A stretch of DNA of 64,000 nucleotides, taken from Rubripirellula lacrimiformis (GTDB taxonomy: Bacteria; Planctomycetota; Planctomycetia; Pirellulales; Pirellulaceae). The position numbers and the translations under genes are program-made. Each line of letters begins with the position of its first letter. Position 1 is the first letter of the stretch. Location of the stretch: contig NZ_CP036525.1 in assembly GCF_007741535.1 (NCBI RefSeq), positions 5,270,001 to 5,334,000 of the forward strand, read 5' to 3'. Shown here piece by piece: positions 37,402-47,622 of the stretch. The notes below the pieces were generated by a model. That model was not told the origin of the DNA and did no database searches. It worked only from the letters and a program-made list of their open reading frames with translations.

Positions 37402-38961
37402 ATGGTTCAGATCACGTCCCTTTTTCCTGTGGCCAAACACCGTGCAAAATGGGTTCGCCGGATTGCCGGGCGAAAGCTTCACCAAGCGGCATCGATCGCA
37501 ATTCTGGCCATCGTCTGGTTGCAACTGTGCGTTCCGATCCGAACCACCACAGCCGCGCAGCCCAACGTGGTTGTCATCGTCGCCGACGACTTGGGCTGGA
37601 ACGCGGTGGGCTACCACAACGCAGATGTCCAAACACCCCACTTGGATCAACTTTGCCGTGAAGGCATCGAACTAGACAATTTCTATGTATCGCCAATGTG
37701 TAGCCCCACACGTGCGGGGCTGCTGACCGGTCGGTATCCGATCCGATTCGGAATGGCACGCGCAGTGGTTCCACCATGGCGAGACTTTGGGCTGCCGACC
37801 GACGAAGCCACATTGGCCGATGCCCTGGGGCAAGCTGGCTACCAGCGCCGCGGCGCGTTCGGCAAATGGCACTTGGGCCATGCACGAAAAAAGTGGCTTC
37901 CACTGCAACGTGGTTTCACCCACTTCACCGGATGCTTCAACGGAGCGATTGACTATTTCACGCTTCAGCGTGACGGCGAATTGGACTGGCACCACGGCAA
38001 CGATTCAGCTCCCGCTGGGACCGTTACCGACCAAACCTATGCCACCACGCAGATCGGTGACGCCGCCACCCAATTCATTCGCGAATCGGCGGAACTGGAA
38101 TCGCCCTTCTTTTGCTACGTCCCCTTCAACGCGCCGCACTCGCCATTCCAGGCACCGGACGACGCGGTCGATCAATATCGCCACATCAAGAACCAGAATA
38201 AACGCGTCTACTATGCCATGATCACGCAGATGGACAAACAGATCGGTCGCATTCTGAAAACCATTGACGATGTCGGGGTGCGCAACAACACCATGGTTTG
38301 GTTCCTAAGCGACAATGGTGGCGTCGGATCGATCCCGGGCAACAACCGGCCGCTGCACGGATCGAAGCTGACCACGTTTGAAGGCGGAGTTCGAGCGGTT
38401 GCGTGCGTGCGTTTCCCCGCACGCTATCCCGGTGGGCGAAAGATATCGCAGCGAACGGCTTTCATCGATGTGATGCCCACAGTGATCGCGGCAGCAGACC
38501 CGATCGCCCCAAGCACGATCGCAGCAGATCGGTTCAACGACAAAACGCTGGACGGGATTGACCTGAATCCCATCTTCGCAGGCACTGCCAAACATCTGCC
38601 GGCACGCGACCTGTATTTCTATCACGGCCAATCGGGTGAAGACAAAGAGCCGATCGCAGCGATCTCCCCACCATGGAAACTTGTCGTCGTCGGCCCCAAC
38701 ATCGCTGGCACCAATATCGCTGGCACCGCCGCCGACGCGATCGCCTCTTCATCCGAACACCAGATCTCGCTTTTCCATATCGACGACGATCCCAACGAAA
38801 CCGTCAACGTTGCTGACCAGAACCCCGCAGTCGTGCGATCGATCCTGAACCGGATGGTGACATTCCGTGGTCTACAGCCGACTCATTCAATCCCTCGCTA
38901 CTCGGACGACAAACAGGGATTCACGCCGCCGGATCGGTGGAGTGTGTTTCGCGAAGACTGA
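37402..38961 (+). CDS. Arylsulfatase B-like formylglycine sulfatase
   Basis: 519 aa exported S1 sulfatase. The signal segment is AASIAILAIVWLQLCVPIRT. PNVVVIVADDLGWNAVGYHN gives the metal-binding Asp pair; CSPTRAGLLTGRYP carries the formylglycine cysteine; GKWHLGH gives the Lys/His pair; LSDNGGVGSIPGNNRPLHGSK gives the second metal Asp/Asn and the distal Lys. The order and the NNRPLHGSK block resemble arylsulfatase B (N-acetylgalactosamine-4-sulfatase-like) enzymes. It lies directly upstream of, and convergent with, the GntR gene of the sialic acid cluster, so it may act on sulfated sialoglycans, which is inference. Confidence 0.92.
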   Translation: MVQITSLFPVAKHRAKWVRRIAGRKLHQAASIAILAIVWLQLCVPIRTTTAAQPNVVVIVADDLGWNAVGYHNADVQTPHLDQLCREGIELDNFYVSPMCSPTRAGLLTGRYPIRFGMARAVVPPWRDFGLPTDEATLADALGQAGYQRRGAFGKWHLGHARKKWLPLQRGFTHFTGCFNGAIDYFTLQRDGELDWHHGNDSAPAGTVTDQTYATTQIGDAATQFIRESAELESPFFCYVPFNAPHSPFQAPDDAVDQYRHIKNQNKRVYYAMITQMDKQIGRILKTIDDVGVRNNTMVWFLSDNGGVGSIPGNNRPLHGSKLTTFEGGVRAVACVRFPARYPGGRKISQRTAFIDVMPTVIAAADPIAPSTIAADRFNDKTLDGIDLNPIFAGTAKHLPARDLYFYHGQSGEDKEPIAAISPPWKLVVVGPNIAGTNIAGTAADAIASSSEHQISLFHIDDDPNETVNVADQNPAVVRSILNRMVTFRGLQPTHSIPRYSDDKQGFTPPDRWSVFRED

Positions 38962-38965
38962 AATT

Positions 38966-39697
38966 TCAGGATCCCGGTCGGCGCTTGCGCGCCAGATAGC
39001 CGAGTACCGTTTTGCGTCCCTGTTGAATCTGATCGCTCATCAACTGTCTGGCCCGCGCCGATGCACGCTCCCGCAGCGCATCGACCAACTGCATCTTGGA
39101 TTTGCAGGTGCGTGCCGCCAAATCGGCGGTCAGCAGTCTGGGGTCATTGCGTTGACATTCAAACACGGCACTGATCGCTCGATTCTCCCGCACAACTTTA
39201 GCCAACAACGGATTGCGTGACGCATCGATCAGCAGTTCATGAAAATGCTGCTCGTTGTCCATCCATTCGTTCAGCTGGCGTTTGTTGCTATACCCGTTTC
39301 GGCTGCCGGCGATCGCATCGGCCGTCTGACGAATCTGTTGCAGGATGTAATCGAACTCTTGCAGTTCATCTTCGGTGACATGCCGGGCCGCCTCTGCCGC
39401 GGCGCAGCTTTCCAGCGCATCCCGCAAGACATACAGGTTGTCCAAATCTTGCCGACTGATGTCGCGTGCAAAGGCACCCGATCCGGGCACATGATCCACC
39501 AATCCTTCGCTTGCCAATCGGTTGATCGCCTCGCGCACGGGAATCACACTGACGCCGATCTCGGCCGCCAAGGTGCGATTGACCAGCCGCTTGCCGGGCG
39601 GAAGTTGACCGCTGGCCAGCATCTGGCGAATGTGATCGTAAGATTTTTCGGCGAGACTCTGGGTCACGTGATTTTTCTCGGCTGAATTGCGATGCAC
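38966..39697 (-). CDS. GntR/FadR-family regulator, candidate NanR analogue
   Basis: 243 aa. The N-terminal winged helix (SLAEKSYDHIRQMLASGQLP then LAAEIGVSVIPVREAINRL and LVDHVPGSGAFARD) is followed by an all-helical FCD ligand-binding domain with the metal-site pattern of FadR-type proteins (ESCAAAEAARH, EQHFHELLIDASRN). E. coli NanR belongs to this subfamily and senses Neu5Ac. A GTG at 39697 opens the frame; GTG 39664 (MTQSLAEKS) has a better ribosome site (GAGA). It is divergent from the sialidase and lies 27 bp from a palindrome containing GGTATAAC. A role as sialic acid-responsive repressor is a strong inference. Confidence 0.85.
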   Translation of the reverse strand: MHRNSAEKNHVTQSLAEKSYDHIRQMLASGQLPPGKRLVNRTLAAEIGVSVIPVREAINRLASEGLVDHVPGSGAFARDISRQDLDNLYVLRDALESCAAAEAARHVTEDELQEFDYILQQIRQTADAIAGSRNGYSNKRQLNEWMDNEQHFHELLIDASRNPLLAKVVRENRAISAVFECQRNDPRLLTADLAARTCKSKMQLVDALRERASARARQLMSDQIQQGRKTVLGYLARKRRPGS

Positions 39698-39723
39698 TGA
39701 CTAGCAGATCGACAGTGCGTCAG

Positions 39724-39741
39724 GTTATACCATGTTATAAC
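39724..39741. promoter_or_regulatory. Candidate NanR-type operator
   Basis: GTTATACCATGTTATAAC is an 18-bp near-palindrome with perfect 6-bp arms GTTATA/TATAAC. On the minus strand it reads ...ATGGTATAACC, containing GGTATA, the repeat bound by E. coli NanR. It lies between the divergent start codons of the GntR gene (39697) and the sialidase (39785), ideal for control of both. Confidence 0.6.
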
Positions 39742-39784
39742 ACGGTTCAAGATTCGTTCCTCACCGCCCGAAAGCAGCGTTGAA

Positions 39785-40954
39785 ATGCAACTTCGCTTGA
39801 TCATTGGTTTTTCCTTTGCCGTCGCCGCATGCCAGTCACCTTGGGGGATGGCCCGTTGCCAGGTGCAAGCCGCCCAGCCGTCGCCCGCAGCCGAGCTGGT
39901 CGACGTCTTTGTCCCGGTCCAGGATGGTTACCCGGCCATTCGAATTCCCGCCTTGGTGACCGCTAAGGACGGCACGCTGTTGGCGTTTGCCGAAGGCCGC
40001 CAAGGTGGCGACCATTCCGAAAATGACATCGTCCTGAAACGTTCGACCGACGGCGGAGCCACCTGGGGCAAGTTGCAGATCGTCCATGAACAAGGAACGC
40101 TGGCCCTGAACAACCCTCAGGCGGTGGTGTTGGATTCGGGACGGATCATCTTGATGTACCAACGCAGTAAACTGGGGGAACGCAATGCCGCTACTGGCTT
40201 CGGCCCGGACGCCTATTTTACGTTCACGCAAACCAGCGACGACCACGGCCTGACCTGGTCGGAACCAGTCGACGTATCGGTCCAGGTTAAACGCGGCAAA
40301 GTTGTCACCAGTGTGTCGTCCGGCCCCGGCATCGGCATCGTGCTGCAACAGGGCAAACATCGCGGCCGCATCGTCATGCCTTTTAACCAGGGTCCTTATG
40401 GCGATTGGCGAGTCTACGCGGTGTACAGCGACGACGATGGAATCACATGGCAAATGGGCGACGTTGCCGATGGCGACGGGAAGGGACACGGCAACGAGGT
40501 CCAAATGGTCGAACTGGCCGATGGTCGTTTGATGTTGAACGCGCGTACCCAGGGTGCCGGCGGAACGAAACATCGCAAGATCGCGCATAGCGAAGATGGC
40601 GGTCAAACTTGGTCGCCGCTAAAAACCGATTCGACCTTGATCGGACCGGTCTGTCAGGCATCGATCCTTCGCTATTCCTGGCCCGATTCGGGAACCAGCG
40701 TGATCCTGTTTGCAAATCCAGCCTCGCACACAGGACGCGAAAATGGCCTGCTTCGCGTTAGCAAAGACGAAGGACAAACATGGTCCGACGTGCAAACCAT
40801 TTACCCGGGCGCGTTCGCCTATTGCTGTCTGACCAAAATGACGGACGGCCGCGTGGGCGTGTTGTTCGAACGTGATGGTTACCGCACCATCAGCTTTACT
40901 GCCATTCGTCTACCGAATCAAAACCCGAGTACCCAACATGACCCAGCAGAATAG
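39785..40954 (+). CDS. Exported exo-alpha-sialidase
   Basis: 389 aa six-bladed GH33-type sialidase. After a signal peptide (LRLIIGFSFAVAACQSPWGMA) comes the arginine motif YPAIRIPALV (FRIP/RIP box). Five Asp boxes follow: STDGGATW, SDDHGLTW, SDDDGITW, SEDGGQTW and SKDEGQTW. FAEGRQGGDHSENDIVLKRS and HGNEVQMVELADGRLMLNAR fit the acid/base and glutamate nucleophile regions, and the RDGYRTISF end fits the third arginine. It releases terminal sialic acid from glycoconjugates in the periplasm or outside. It is the first gene of the nan group and its last 17 bases overlap the start of nanA. Confidence 0.93.
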   Translation: MQLRLIIGFSFAVAACQSPWGMARCQVQAAQPSPAAELVDVFVPVQDGYPAIRIPALVTAKDGTLLAFAEGRQGGDHSENDIVLKRSTDGGATWGKLQIVHEQGTLALNNPQAVVLDSGRIILMYQRSKLGERNAATGFGPDAYFTFTQTSDDHGLTWSEPVDVSVQVKRGKVVTSVSSGPGIGIVLQQGKHRGRIVMPFNQGPYGDWRVYAVYSDDDGITWQMGDVADGDGKGHGNEVQMVELADGRLMLNARTQGAGGTKHRKIAHSEDGGQTWSPLKTDSTLIGPVCQASILRYSWPDSGTSVILFANPASHTGRENGLLRVSKDEGQTWSDVQTIYPGAFAYCCLTKMTDGRVGVLFERDGYRTISFTAIRLPNQNPSTQHDPAE

Positions 40955-41882
40955 CGTCCATCGGCTACAAGGCCTGATCGCAGCGACCTACACACCGATG
41001 AACCGTGACGGGAGCCTGAATTTGGCGGTCGTTCCGGAAATGGTCCAGCACCTGATCCGCGATGGCGTATCGGGGATCTACGTTTGCGGCAGCACCGGCG
41101 AGGGGATGTCGCTGACAAGCGATGAACGTCGCCAAGTCGCACAGTCGTACGTGACTGCTGTCGATGGTCGACTGCCGGTGATCGTGCAGGTCGGGCACAA
41201 CAGTCTTGCCGAAGCGAAACAACTGGCTGCCCACGCAAGCGAGATTGGTGCGGACATTGTCTCGGCGACTTGCCCCTCGTACTTCAAAGTTTCCGACGTT
41301 CCCACGTTGGTCGATTGCATGGCGGACTTGGCTTCGGCTGCTGCCGACCTGCCGTTCTATTACTACCACATCCCGATCCTGACCGGATCGACGATCCAAA
41401 TGGCCGACTTTTTGGAACACGCGGCCGACCGGATCCCCAACCTAGCGGGACTGAAATACACCGATACGAAGCTGTTCGAATTCCAACACTGTCTGGAACT
41501 CGCCGACCGCAAGTTCGACGTCGTTTGGGGCTGTGACGAGATGCTGTTGGGCGCGATCGCCACGGGTGCCGAAGCGGCGATTGGCAGCACCTACAACATC
41601 GCGGCACCGGTTTACCAACACGTGATCGATGCGGTTGCGGCGGGTGATCTGCCGAGGGCCCGCCGATGGCAAGCGAGATCGATCGACATGATTCGCACCA
41701 TGGGACGGTACCCTTTCCATTCGGCGATGAAGGCGGTCTTGGCGATACGTGGACTTGATTTTGGTGGCTGCCGATTGCCTCAGGGCCGCCTGTCGCAATC
41801 GGAGACCGAAACGCTGCAACGCGAACTCGACGCGATCGGATTCTTCGAATGGTCCAGCCCCCAATCGTCGGCGGATTCATGA
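40938..41882 (+). CDS. nanA: N-acetylneuraminate lyase
   Basis: 314 aa class I aldolase of the DapA/NAL superfamily; it cleaves Neu5Ac to ManNAc and pyruvate in the cytosol. I chose ATG 40938 ([13 protein letters not shown]), which overlaps the sialidase stop by 17 bases. Signature residues: GSTGE at 51-55 binding the pyruvate carboxylate, Tyr143 in YYYHIP, and the Schiff-base Lys173 in GLKYTD. The HIP after the tyrosine and the [11 protein letters not shown] context fit sialate lyases rather than DapA. The stop codon overlaps the next start as ATGA. Confidence 0.94.
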   Translation: MTQQNSVHRLQGLIAATYTPMNRDGSLNLAVVPEMVQHLIRDGVSGIYVCGSTGEGMSLTSDERRQVAQSYVTAVDGRLPVIVQVGHNSLAEAKQLAAHASEIGADIVSATCPSYFKVSDVPTLVDCMADLASAAADLPFYYYHIPILTGSTIQMADFLEHAADRIPNLAGLKYTDTKLFEFQHCLELADRKFDVVWGCDEMLLGAIATGAEAAIGSTYNIAAPVYQHVIDAVAAGDLPRARRWQARSIDMIRTMGRYPFHSAMKAVLAIRGLDFGGCRLPQGRLSQSETETLQRELDAIGFFEWSSPQSSADS

Positions 41883-44512
41883 TCGCTCGGATCCTTGGTT
41901 CCCTCTGCATTGTCCTGTTGTTTGCAGGATCGCCGACATTCGCCACCGACCAGACGTTGTTGTCGTGGAACGCACTGCCCGACCTACCGGACGACCTAGG
42001 CGTGGCCGGCCCGTTTGCAGGAGTCCACAACGATGGGTTGATCGTTGCGGGCGGAGCAAACTTTCCCAGGCCTGTTTGGGAAAGCGACAAAGTTTGGCGC
42101 GACCGCATCCATGTGCTGACCCGAACCGGTGGCGACTACGTTTGGAAAGACGGTGGCACGCTGCACCGGCCCATCGCCTACGGTGCCGCCGTGTCGGTAC
42201 CCGATGGACTGAACGTTCCCGCCGGTGTCGTCTGCATGGGCGGAAACGATTCGTCCCGTACGTTTGACGACGTGTTCCGGCTGACCTGGAATCCTGAAAC
42301 CGGATCGATCGACCAAGAATCGCTGCCATCCCTGCCGCAGCCCTGCGCGTTCGGCGCGGCCACATTGATCGGAACGACGATCTATCTGGCGGGCGGCCAG
42401 AGCGGCCCGTCGCTTGAATCAGCAATGTCAAACTTCTGGTCGTTGGACCTGTCGCGGCAAGCCACCCCCGAACAATTTCAGTGGGAAGCACTGCCCCCTT
42501 GGCCGGGACCTCCACGTGCACTGAACCTGACGGTTCACCAGCACAACGGCTATGACGAATGCGTGTACGTGATCGGCGGCCGAAATCAGCAAGGTGACGA
42601 CGTCCAGTTTCTGAGCGACACCTGGGAATTCAATCCCAGTTCAAACACTTGGCGAACGCGCCGCGACGCACCACGTTGCATCATGGCGGGAACCGCAATC
42701 GGAGTCGGGCAAAGCCACGTTTTTGTGCTCGGCGGTGCGGACGGGTCACTGTTCCACCAGACCGACCGACTGCGAGACAAGCATCCTGGATTCCCTCACA
42801 AAACGTTGGCGTACCATACGATCACCGACACCTGGACCGAAGCTGGGCCCAGTCCGGCCAATCACGTCACCACCATCGCAGTTCCCTGGGGCGATTCCAT
42901 CATCGTGCCATCGGGGGAAATTCGTCCGCGAGTTCGATCGCCGAAAGTCTTTCGCGTCACCGTGAACCGGGCGGTCCCGAGCTTTGGGATGATCAACTAC
43001 ATCGTGCTGTTTTCCTATCTGCTGTCGATGGTCGGCGTTGGAGTCTACTTTGCCAAAAAGAACAAGAGCACCGACGACTATTTCCGCGGCGGCAGCCGGA
43101 TCCCATGGTGGGCAGCCGGATGCAGCATCTTTGCCACCATGCTTAGCTCGCTGACGTTCACGGGCATCCCGTCGAAGTCTTACGCGCAAGACTGGGTGTA
43201 CGTGGTCGGCAACTTCACGATCCCTTTGGTTGCGATCGTCGCCGTCTATGTCGCGCTTCCGTTCTTTCGACGAATCGACGCAACCAGTGCCTACGAGTAC
43301 CTGGAAAAACGGTTCAACCGATCCGTCCGACGCTTCGGCAGCGCCAGCTTCACGCTGTTCCATGTCTTCCGGATGGCGGTGGTGATGTCGTTGACCGGGC
43401 TTGCGATGGCCATCGCAACGCCACTGACGCCCACTCAATCGGTACTGTTGATGGGCGTCCTTAGCATTGCGTATTGCACGTTGGGCGGCGTCGAAGCAGT
43501 GATCTGGACCGATACGATTCAGACGATCGTGCTGTTTGGGGGCGGCATCTTGGCGTTGATTCTGTTGGTGGCCGGGACCGATGGTGGTTTCACTGGATTC
43601 CTATCCGCCGCCCATGCGTCCGATAAGTTTGACATGGCCAACCTACACCTCAGTCCGACCAACGCACAGATTGGATTGTGGGTCATCATTGTAGGTGCGA
43701 TTGGCCAAAACCTATCCTCCTATACCGCCGACCAAGCGGTTGTGCAGCGATACATGACCACGGCCAACCAACGACTGGCCGCCCGATCGATATGGACAAA
43801 CGCGGTGCTTTCGGTGCCCGCGAGTTTACTATTCTTTGCTATCGGCACGGCTCTGTTTGCGTTCTACCAATCGCATCCTGAGAAACTGGATGCGACGATC
43901 ACGACGGACCAAGTGTTCCCGTTGTTCATCGCTCGGGAGATGCCAATCGGGGTCGCAGGTCTGATTGTTGCAGGCGTCTTTGCCGCGGCTCAATCGACGG
44001 TTTCGACCAGCATGAATTCCACCGCTACCGCGATCGTGACGGACTTTTTGCGACCATGGAATGTGTGCCGATCCGACCAGGGCTATCTGCGGTACGCGCG
44101 TGGATTGACGCTGTTGATGGGAGTCCTAGGGACGCTATTGGGGCTGGTATTCGTCGACCCCAGCATCAAATCGTTGTTCGACACATTCTTAGTCGTCATC
44201 GGTTTATTCATGGGCGTCTTGGGCGGCCTGTTCATCTTGGGCGGAACCACGACGCGTGCCAACGCGGCCGGTGCCATGACCGGGGCGATGGTCGGCGCCG
44301 CGACCATGTTCGGACTTTGGAAGTTCACCGCCGTCAACGGATACCTTTACACATCGTGCGGAATCACCACCTGTTTTGTGGTGGGATATCTGGCCAGCCT
44401 GGCTTTCGCACCACCCGCTGGAGACCTCGCCGGATTGACCATTCATACGTTGCCGAAGGTCGGACAGGATGACACACCATCGCGTAAAGCGAGCCTGGAA
44501 ATACAAAGCTGA
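41879..44512 (+). CDS. Fused kelch sialate mutarotase (NanM-like) and SSS sodium symporter
   Basis: 877 aa from ATG 41879, overlapping the nanA stop by four bases. Residues 1-25 are a signal sequence ([20 protein letters not shown]). Residues about 30-370 form a six-bladed kelch propeller with GG repeats ([76 protein letters not shown]), matching the cyclically permuted NanM/YjhT mutarotase family. From about 374 a solute:sodium symporter follows ([49 protein letters not shown]) with about 13 helices. The propeller would sit in the periplasm, converting alpha- to beta-Neu5Ac at the mouth of its own importer. The assembly is inferred from domains; the open frame is continuous. Confidence 0.9.
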   Translation: MIARILGSLCIVLLFAGSPTFATDQTLLSWNALPDLPDDLGVAGPFAGVHNDGLIVAGGANFPRPVWESDKVWRDRIHVLTRTGGDYVWKDGGTLHRPIAYGAAVSVPDGLNVPAGVVCMGGNDSSRTFDDVFRLTWNPETGSIDQESLPSLPQPCAFGAATLIGTTIYLAGGQSGPSLESAMSNFWSLDLSRQATPEQFQWEALPPWPGPPRALNLTVHQHNGYDECVYVIGGRNQQGDDVQFLSDTWEFNPSSNTWRTRRDAPRCIMAGTAIGVGQSHVFVLGGADGSLFHQTDRLRDKHPGFPHKTLAYHTITDTWTEAGPSPANHVTTIAVPWGDSIIVPSGEIRPRVRSPKVFRVTVNRAVPSFGMINYIVLFSYLLSMVGVGVYFAKKNKSTDDYFRGGSRIPWWAAGCSIFATMLSSLTFTGIPSKSYAQDWVYVVGNFTIPLVAIVAVYVALPFFRRIDATSAYEYLEKRFNRSVRRFGSASFTLFHVFRMAVVMSLTGLAMAIATPLTPTQSVLLMGVLSIAYCTLGGVEAVIWTDTIQTIVLFGGGILALILLVAGTDGGFTGFLSAAHASDKFDMANLHLSPTNAQIGLWVIIVGAIGQNLSSYTADQAVVQRYMTTANQRLAARSIWTNAVLSVPASLLFFAIGTALFAFYQSHPEKLDATITTDQVFPLFIAREMPIGVAGLIVAGVFAAAQSTVSTSMNSTATAIVTDFLRPWNVCRSDQGYLRYARGLTLLMGVLGTLLGLVFVDPSIKSLFDTFLVVIGLFMGVLGGLFILGGTTTRANAAGAMTGAMVGAATMFGLWKFTAVNGYLYTSCGITTCFVVGYLASLAFAPPAGDLAGLTIHTLPKVGQDDTPSRKASLEIQS

Positions 44513-44516
44513 AATC

Positions 44517-45692
44517 ATGGACGAACTTCGCCGCAACCAGCTCATCGCGACCTACCGCGATGGTTTGCTGAACGACACGCTGCCGTTCTGGATCACGCAC
44601 AGCGTTGACCGCCAGCATGGCGGCTTCATGACCAGCCTGAACCGCGACGGCACCGTGATCGACACCGACAAGTCCGTTTGGCAGCAGGGCAGATTCACCT
44701 GGCTGCTAGGCGAACTTTACAACAACGTCGAACAACGCGACGAGTGGTTGGAACTGGCCAAGCACGGCGCCGAATTCTTGGACCAACACTGCTTCGATCC
44801 TAGCGACGGGCGGATGTGGTTCCATCTAGCCCGCGATGGAAGTCCCATTCGAAAGCGGCGGTACGCTTTCTCGGAAAGCTTCGCCGCGATTGCTTACGGT
44901 GAACTTGCCAAAGCGACCGGAGAGGACCGATACGCCGAAAGAGCGCAGCAGACGTTTCAACGATTCATCGACCACAACCTGAATCCGCAGGGCACGCAGT
45001 CCAAATACACCGCCACGCGGCCTACACGCGACATGGGTTTCCCGATGATCACCATCGTCACCGCTCAGCAGCTGCGCGGTTCCATTGAACTGGCTAACGC
45101 CGATGAATGGATCGATCGCAGCATCGACGACATTCGCCAGCATCACATCAAACCAGACATCCAGTGCGTGATGGAGACAGTGCAAGCCGACGGCGGGTTG
45201 CTAGACCATTTCGACGGGCGAACGCTGAACCCGGGCCACGCTATCGAATGCGCTTGGTTCATCATGCAAGAAGGAAAAATCCGCGGCGATCAAGGGTTGA
45301 TCCAAACCGGATGCCAGATGCTGGATTGGATGTGGCAGCGTGGTTGGGACCAAGAACACGGCGGTCTGCTGTACTTCGTCGATGTCAACGGATTGCCGGT
45401 CCAAGAGTACTGGCACGATATGAAATTTTGGTGGCCCCAGTGCGAAGCGATCATCGCCACCCTGCTTGCTTTCCAATTGACCGGCGATCCCAAGTACGCG
45501 GACTGGCATCGCCAAATCCACGAATGGGCACATGACCATTTCCCCGATCCACAGCATGGTGAATGGTTCGGCTATCTGCACCGTGACGGCAGCGTCAGTT
45601 CCCAACTGAAGGGCAATCGATGGAAGGGCCCCTTCCATATGCCCCGGATGCAAATGACGTGTTGGCAGATGCTATCCGAGCAATCGCCATAG
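44517..45692 (+). CDS. N-acylglucosamine 2-epimerase
   Basis: 391 aa (alpha/alpha)6-barrel epimerase of the AGE/renin-binding-protein family, interconverting ManNAc and GlcNAc, often with ATP as effector. I chose ATG 44517 (MDELRRNQLI), four bases after the symporter stop; the frame opens at 44469 inside it. Conserved elements: KSVWQQGRFTWLLGELYN, RRYAFSESFAAIAY, NPGHAIECAWFIMQ with catalytic His, EYWHDMKFWWPQCEAI and KGPFHMPRMQMTCWQ with the second catalytic His. It provides the step after NanA without the ManNAc kinase and NanE used in E. coli. It ends 21 bp from the convergent AraC gene. Confidence 0.93.
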   Translation: MDELRRNQLIATYRDGLLNDTLPFWITHSVDRQHGGFMTSLNRDGTVIDTDKSVWQQGRFTWLLGELYNNVEQRDEWLELAKHGAEFLDQHCFDPSDGRMWFHLARDGSPIRKRRYAFSESFAAIAYGELAKATGEDRYAERAQQTFQRFIDHNLNPQGTQSKYTATRPTRDMGFPMITIVTAQQLRGSIELANADEWIDRSIDDIRQHHIKPDIQCVMETVQADGGLLDHFDGRTLNPGHAIECAWFIMQEGKIRGDQGLIQTGCQMLDWMWQRGWDQEHGGLLYFVDVNGLPVQEYWHDMKFWWPQCEAIIATLLAFQLTGDPKYADWHRQIHEWAHDHFPDPQHGEWFGYLHRDGSVSSQLKGNRWKGPFHMPRMQMTCWQMLSEQSP

Positions 45693-45713
45693 ACGGTCGC
45701 CGGGCCCCCAACT

Positions 45714-46583
45714 TCAGACCGCGATTCGAATTCGTTGACGGTAGTCGCGGGGCGTCATGGTCCGGTGCTGGCGAAAGCGACGGTTGAAATTGGATAGGTT
45801 CACGTATCCGGATTGCTGGCTGATCGACAAAATCGAATCGTCGGTATCGATTAGCAAGCGACAGGCGAATCCGATTCGCAGTTCGTTGATGTAGGCAGAT
45901 AACGTTCGGCCGGTCGATTGCTTGAAGAACCGACTGAACGCCGACGGGTTCATGCCCGCCAACGCCGCAAGATCACCGTGCGACAATTCGGGATCTGTCA
46001 AACGTTCGGCAATGCGGTCGCAGATCACCTGGATCCGTGTCTCGACTTCTTCGCTTTCCGTGGCACGATAGTACGGCGTGGCCAACGACACAGCGTCTTG
46101 GCACTGCGACAACTGGTGCAGGATCGTTAGCAGTTCGATCATCCGCACCGCGCCGACCTGGTCGACCAAACCGTGCATGCGAGCACCAATCGACTTTGCC
46201 ATCTGGGCCGGAAACCAAAGACCGCGACCGGCGCGCTGCAAAAGTGTCGACACATCCGACATCTCGCCGGTGCGAAAGAAATCGGGGCCCAAAAATTCAG
46301 GATGAAACTGCAATACGATGGCCGAGTGCAGATCGTATGTCTGCCCGCGAAATTCGTCCGATGCCCAGGTGTGGGGAAGCTGTGAACCGAGCAGCACCAA
46401 GTCGAAATCGGCATAGCTGCCAATGTGATCCCCCACCACTCGCGAACCCGCCCCGGACGGTATGTAGGTCAGCTCGATTTCCGGGTGCCGGTGCCATTTC
46501 ACAGGCGAACGCAGCGTGGATCGATCGAAACACCGAAAGGACTCTCCCGCAGACAGCAGCAACTTTTCATATGACGCCTTCAT
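45714..46583 (-). CDS. AraC-family transcriptional regulator
   Basis: 289 aa from ATG 46583, preceded by GGTAGG at suitable spacing; the frame opens at GTG 46598. The N-terminal cupin-like sensor contains VKWHRHPEIELTYIPSGAGS followed by DLVLLGSQLPHTW, as in AraC/RhaR sugar sensors. The C-terminal tandem helix-turn-helix is LSHGDLAALAGMNPSAFSRF then FKQSTGRTLSAYINELRIG and SILSISQQSGYVNLSNFNRR with FRQHRTMTPRDYRQR. It lies between the nan genes and the divergent PIG-L/nagB genes, the more likely target. The ligand may be an amino sugar, by context only. Confidence 0.9.
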   Translation of the reverse strand: MKASYEKLLLSAGESFRCFDRSTLRSPVKWHRHPEIELTYIPSGAGSRVVGDHIGSYADFDLVLLGSQLPHTWASDEFRGQTYDLHSAIVLQFHPEFLGPDFFRTGEMSDVSTLLQRAGRGLWFPAQMAKSIGARMHGLVDQVGAVRMIELLTILHQLSQCQDAVSLATPYYRATESEEVETRIQVICDRIAERLTDPELSHGDLAALAGMNPSAFSRFFKQSTGRTLSAYINELRIGFACRLLIDTDDSILSISQQSGYVNLSNFNRRFRQHRTMTPRDYRQRIRIAV

Positions 46584-46812
46584 CGCTGTACCTACCACCC
46601 ATTGGACTTAGACAGGTCGACATGTCCGCCCCGAAAAAGGGTCCCCGGGGGGGAACCGATGGGCCGTTATCAACCACCCCCCAGACTAAAACACACCCTT
46701 TGCGCACACAAAGTACCACAAATGGCAACCAGTGATGGGGACATCCATCTGAAATGCAATCAGAATCTGGCCATGCAGGCGGACGTCTACCCCTTTCCAC
46801 CGGGAACCAACC

Positions 46813-47622
46813 ATGACCACATCCAAGCCCACTAGCGACCGCAAGGTGGCACTCGCGTTCATGGCCCACCCCGACGATGCCGAGATCACCTGCGCGGGCA
46901 CACTGATCCGACTGGCTCGATTAGGCTGGACGGTGCACATCGCCACCACCACAGGCGGTGACTGCGGTGCACTCTCAGGCAAGCCGGAAGACGTCGCACG
47001 CATGCGGTTCGACGAGGGTACAGCTGCGGCAAAGTTGATGGGTGCCACCTTTCATTGCCTGAATGAACCGGACGGACGATTGGTTTACGATCGCACATCG
47101 CTGCAGAAGTCGATCGATCTGTTCCGCCAAATCGCACCCACGTTGGTGATCACGATGCCAATGTCGGACTACCACGCCGACCACGAAGTCACCGGCCAGC
47201 TCGGCCGTGCGGCAAGCTTTGTGTACGCGGCACCAAACGCATCGAAGTTGGATTTGGTCGACGGGTCTCAGGTACCGCACCTTTACTACTGCGACGGGCA
47301 CGGCGGCGAAGACCGATTGGGCAACCCGATTTCGCCCACCACCTACGTCGAAGTCACTGAGCAAATGGACCTAAAAACAGAAATGTTGGCCTGCCATGCC
47401 AGTCAACGCGAGTGGTTACGTTCTCACAACGGCATCGACAATTACCTGTCGGCGATGCGTGACTACAACCTACGGCGCGGCAGCGACATCGGCGTGACAG
47501 CCGCAGAGTCATTCGTGCAACACCGTGGTCATGGCCATCCACACCACGACCTGCTATCCGAATTGTTCCCAACGGCCCAATCACAACCGGCCACACCGAA
47601 ATCACTATCGGAGACTCTCTGA
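46813..47622 (+). CDS. PIG-L/LmbE-type N-acetylglucosamine deacetylase
   Basis: 269 aa zinc-dependent deacetylase. The metal-binding AHPDDAEITCAGTL lies at residues 18-31 and the distal zinc ligand motif YHADHEVTGQLGRAA near 115-129. GGDCGALSGKPEDVARMRFDE is the usual substrate loop. Family members remove acetyl groups from GlcNAc-containing substrates (for example BshB, MshB and the chitin-oligosaccharide deacetylases). Its last base is shared with the first of nagB (TGATG), so they are translationally coupled. Context therefore suggests it makes glucosamine or GlcN-6-P for NagB, replacing NagA; this is inference. Confidence 0.88.
   Translation: MTTSKPTSDRKVALAFMAHPDDAEITCAGTLIRLARLGWTVHIATTTGGDCGALSGKPEDVARMRFDEGTAAAKLMGATFHCLNEPDGRLVYDRTSLQKSIDLFRQIAPTLVITMPMSDYHADHEVTGQLGRAASFVYAAPNASKLDLVDGSQVPHLYYCDGHGGEDRLGNPISPTTYVEVTEQMDLKTEMLACHASQREWLRSHNGIDNYLSAMRDYNLRRGSDIGVTAAESFVQHRGHGHPHHDLLSELFPTAQSQPATPKSLSETL

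Noticed and set aside
39785-45692. Tn- or phage-borne sialic acid island
   Set aside because: I see no integrase, attachment-site repeat, tRNA target or transposase at its borders, and base use looks like that of the neighbours.
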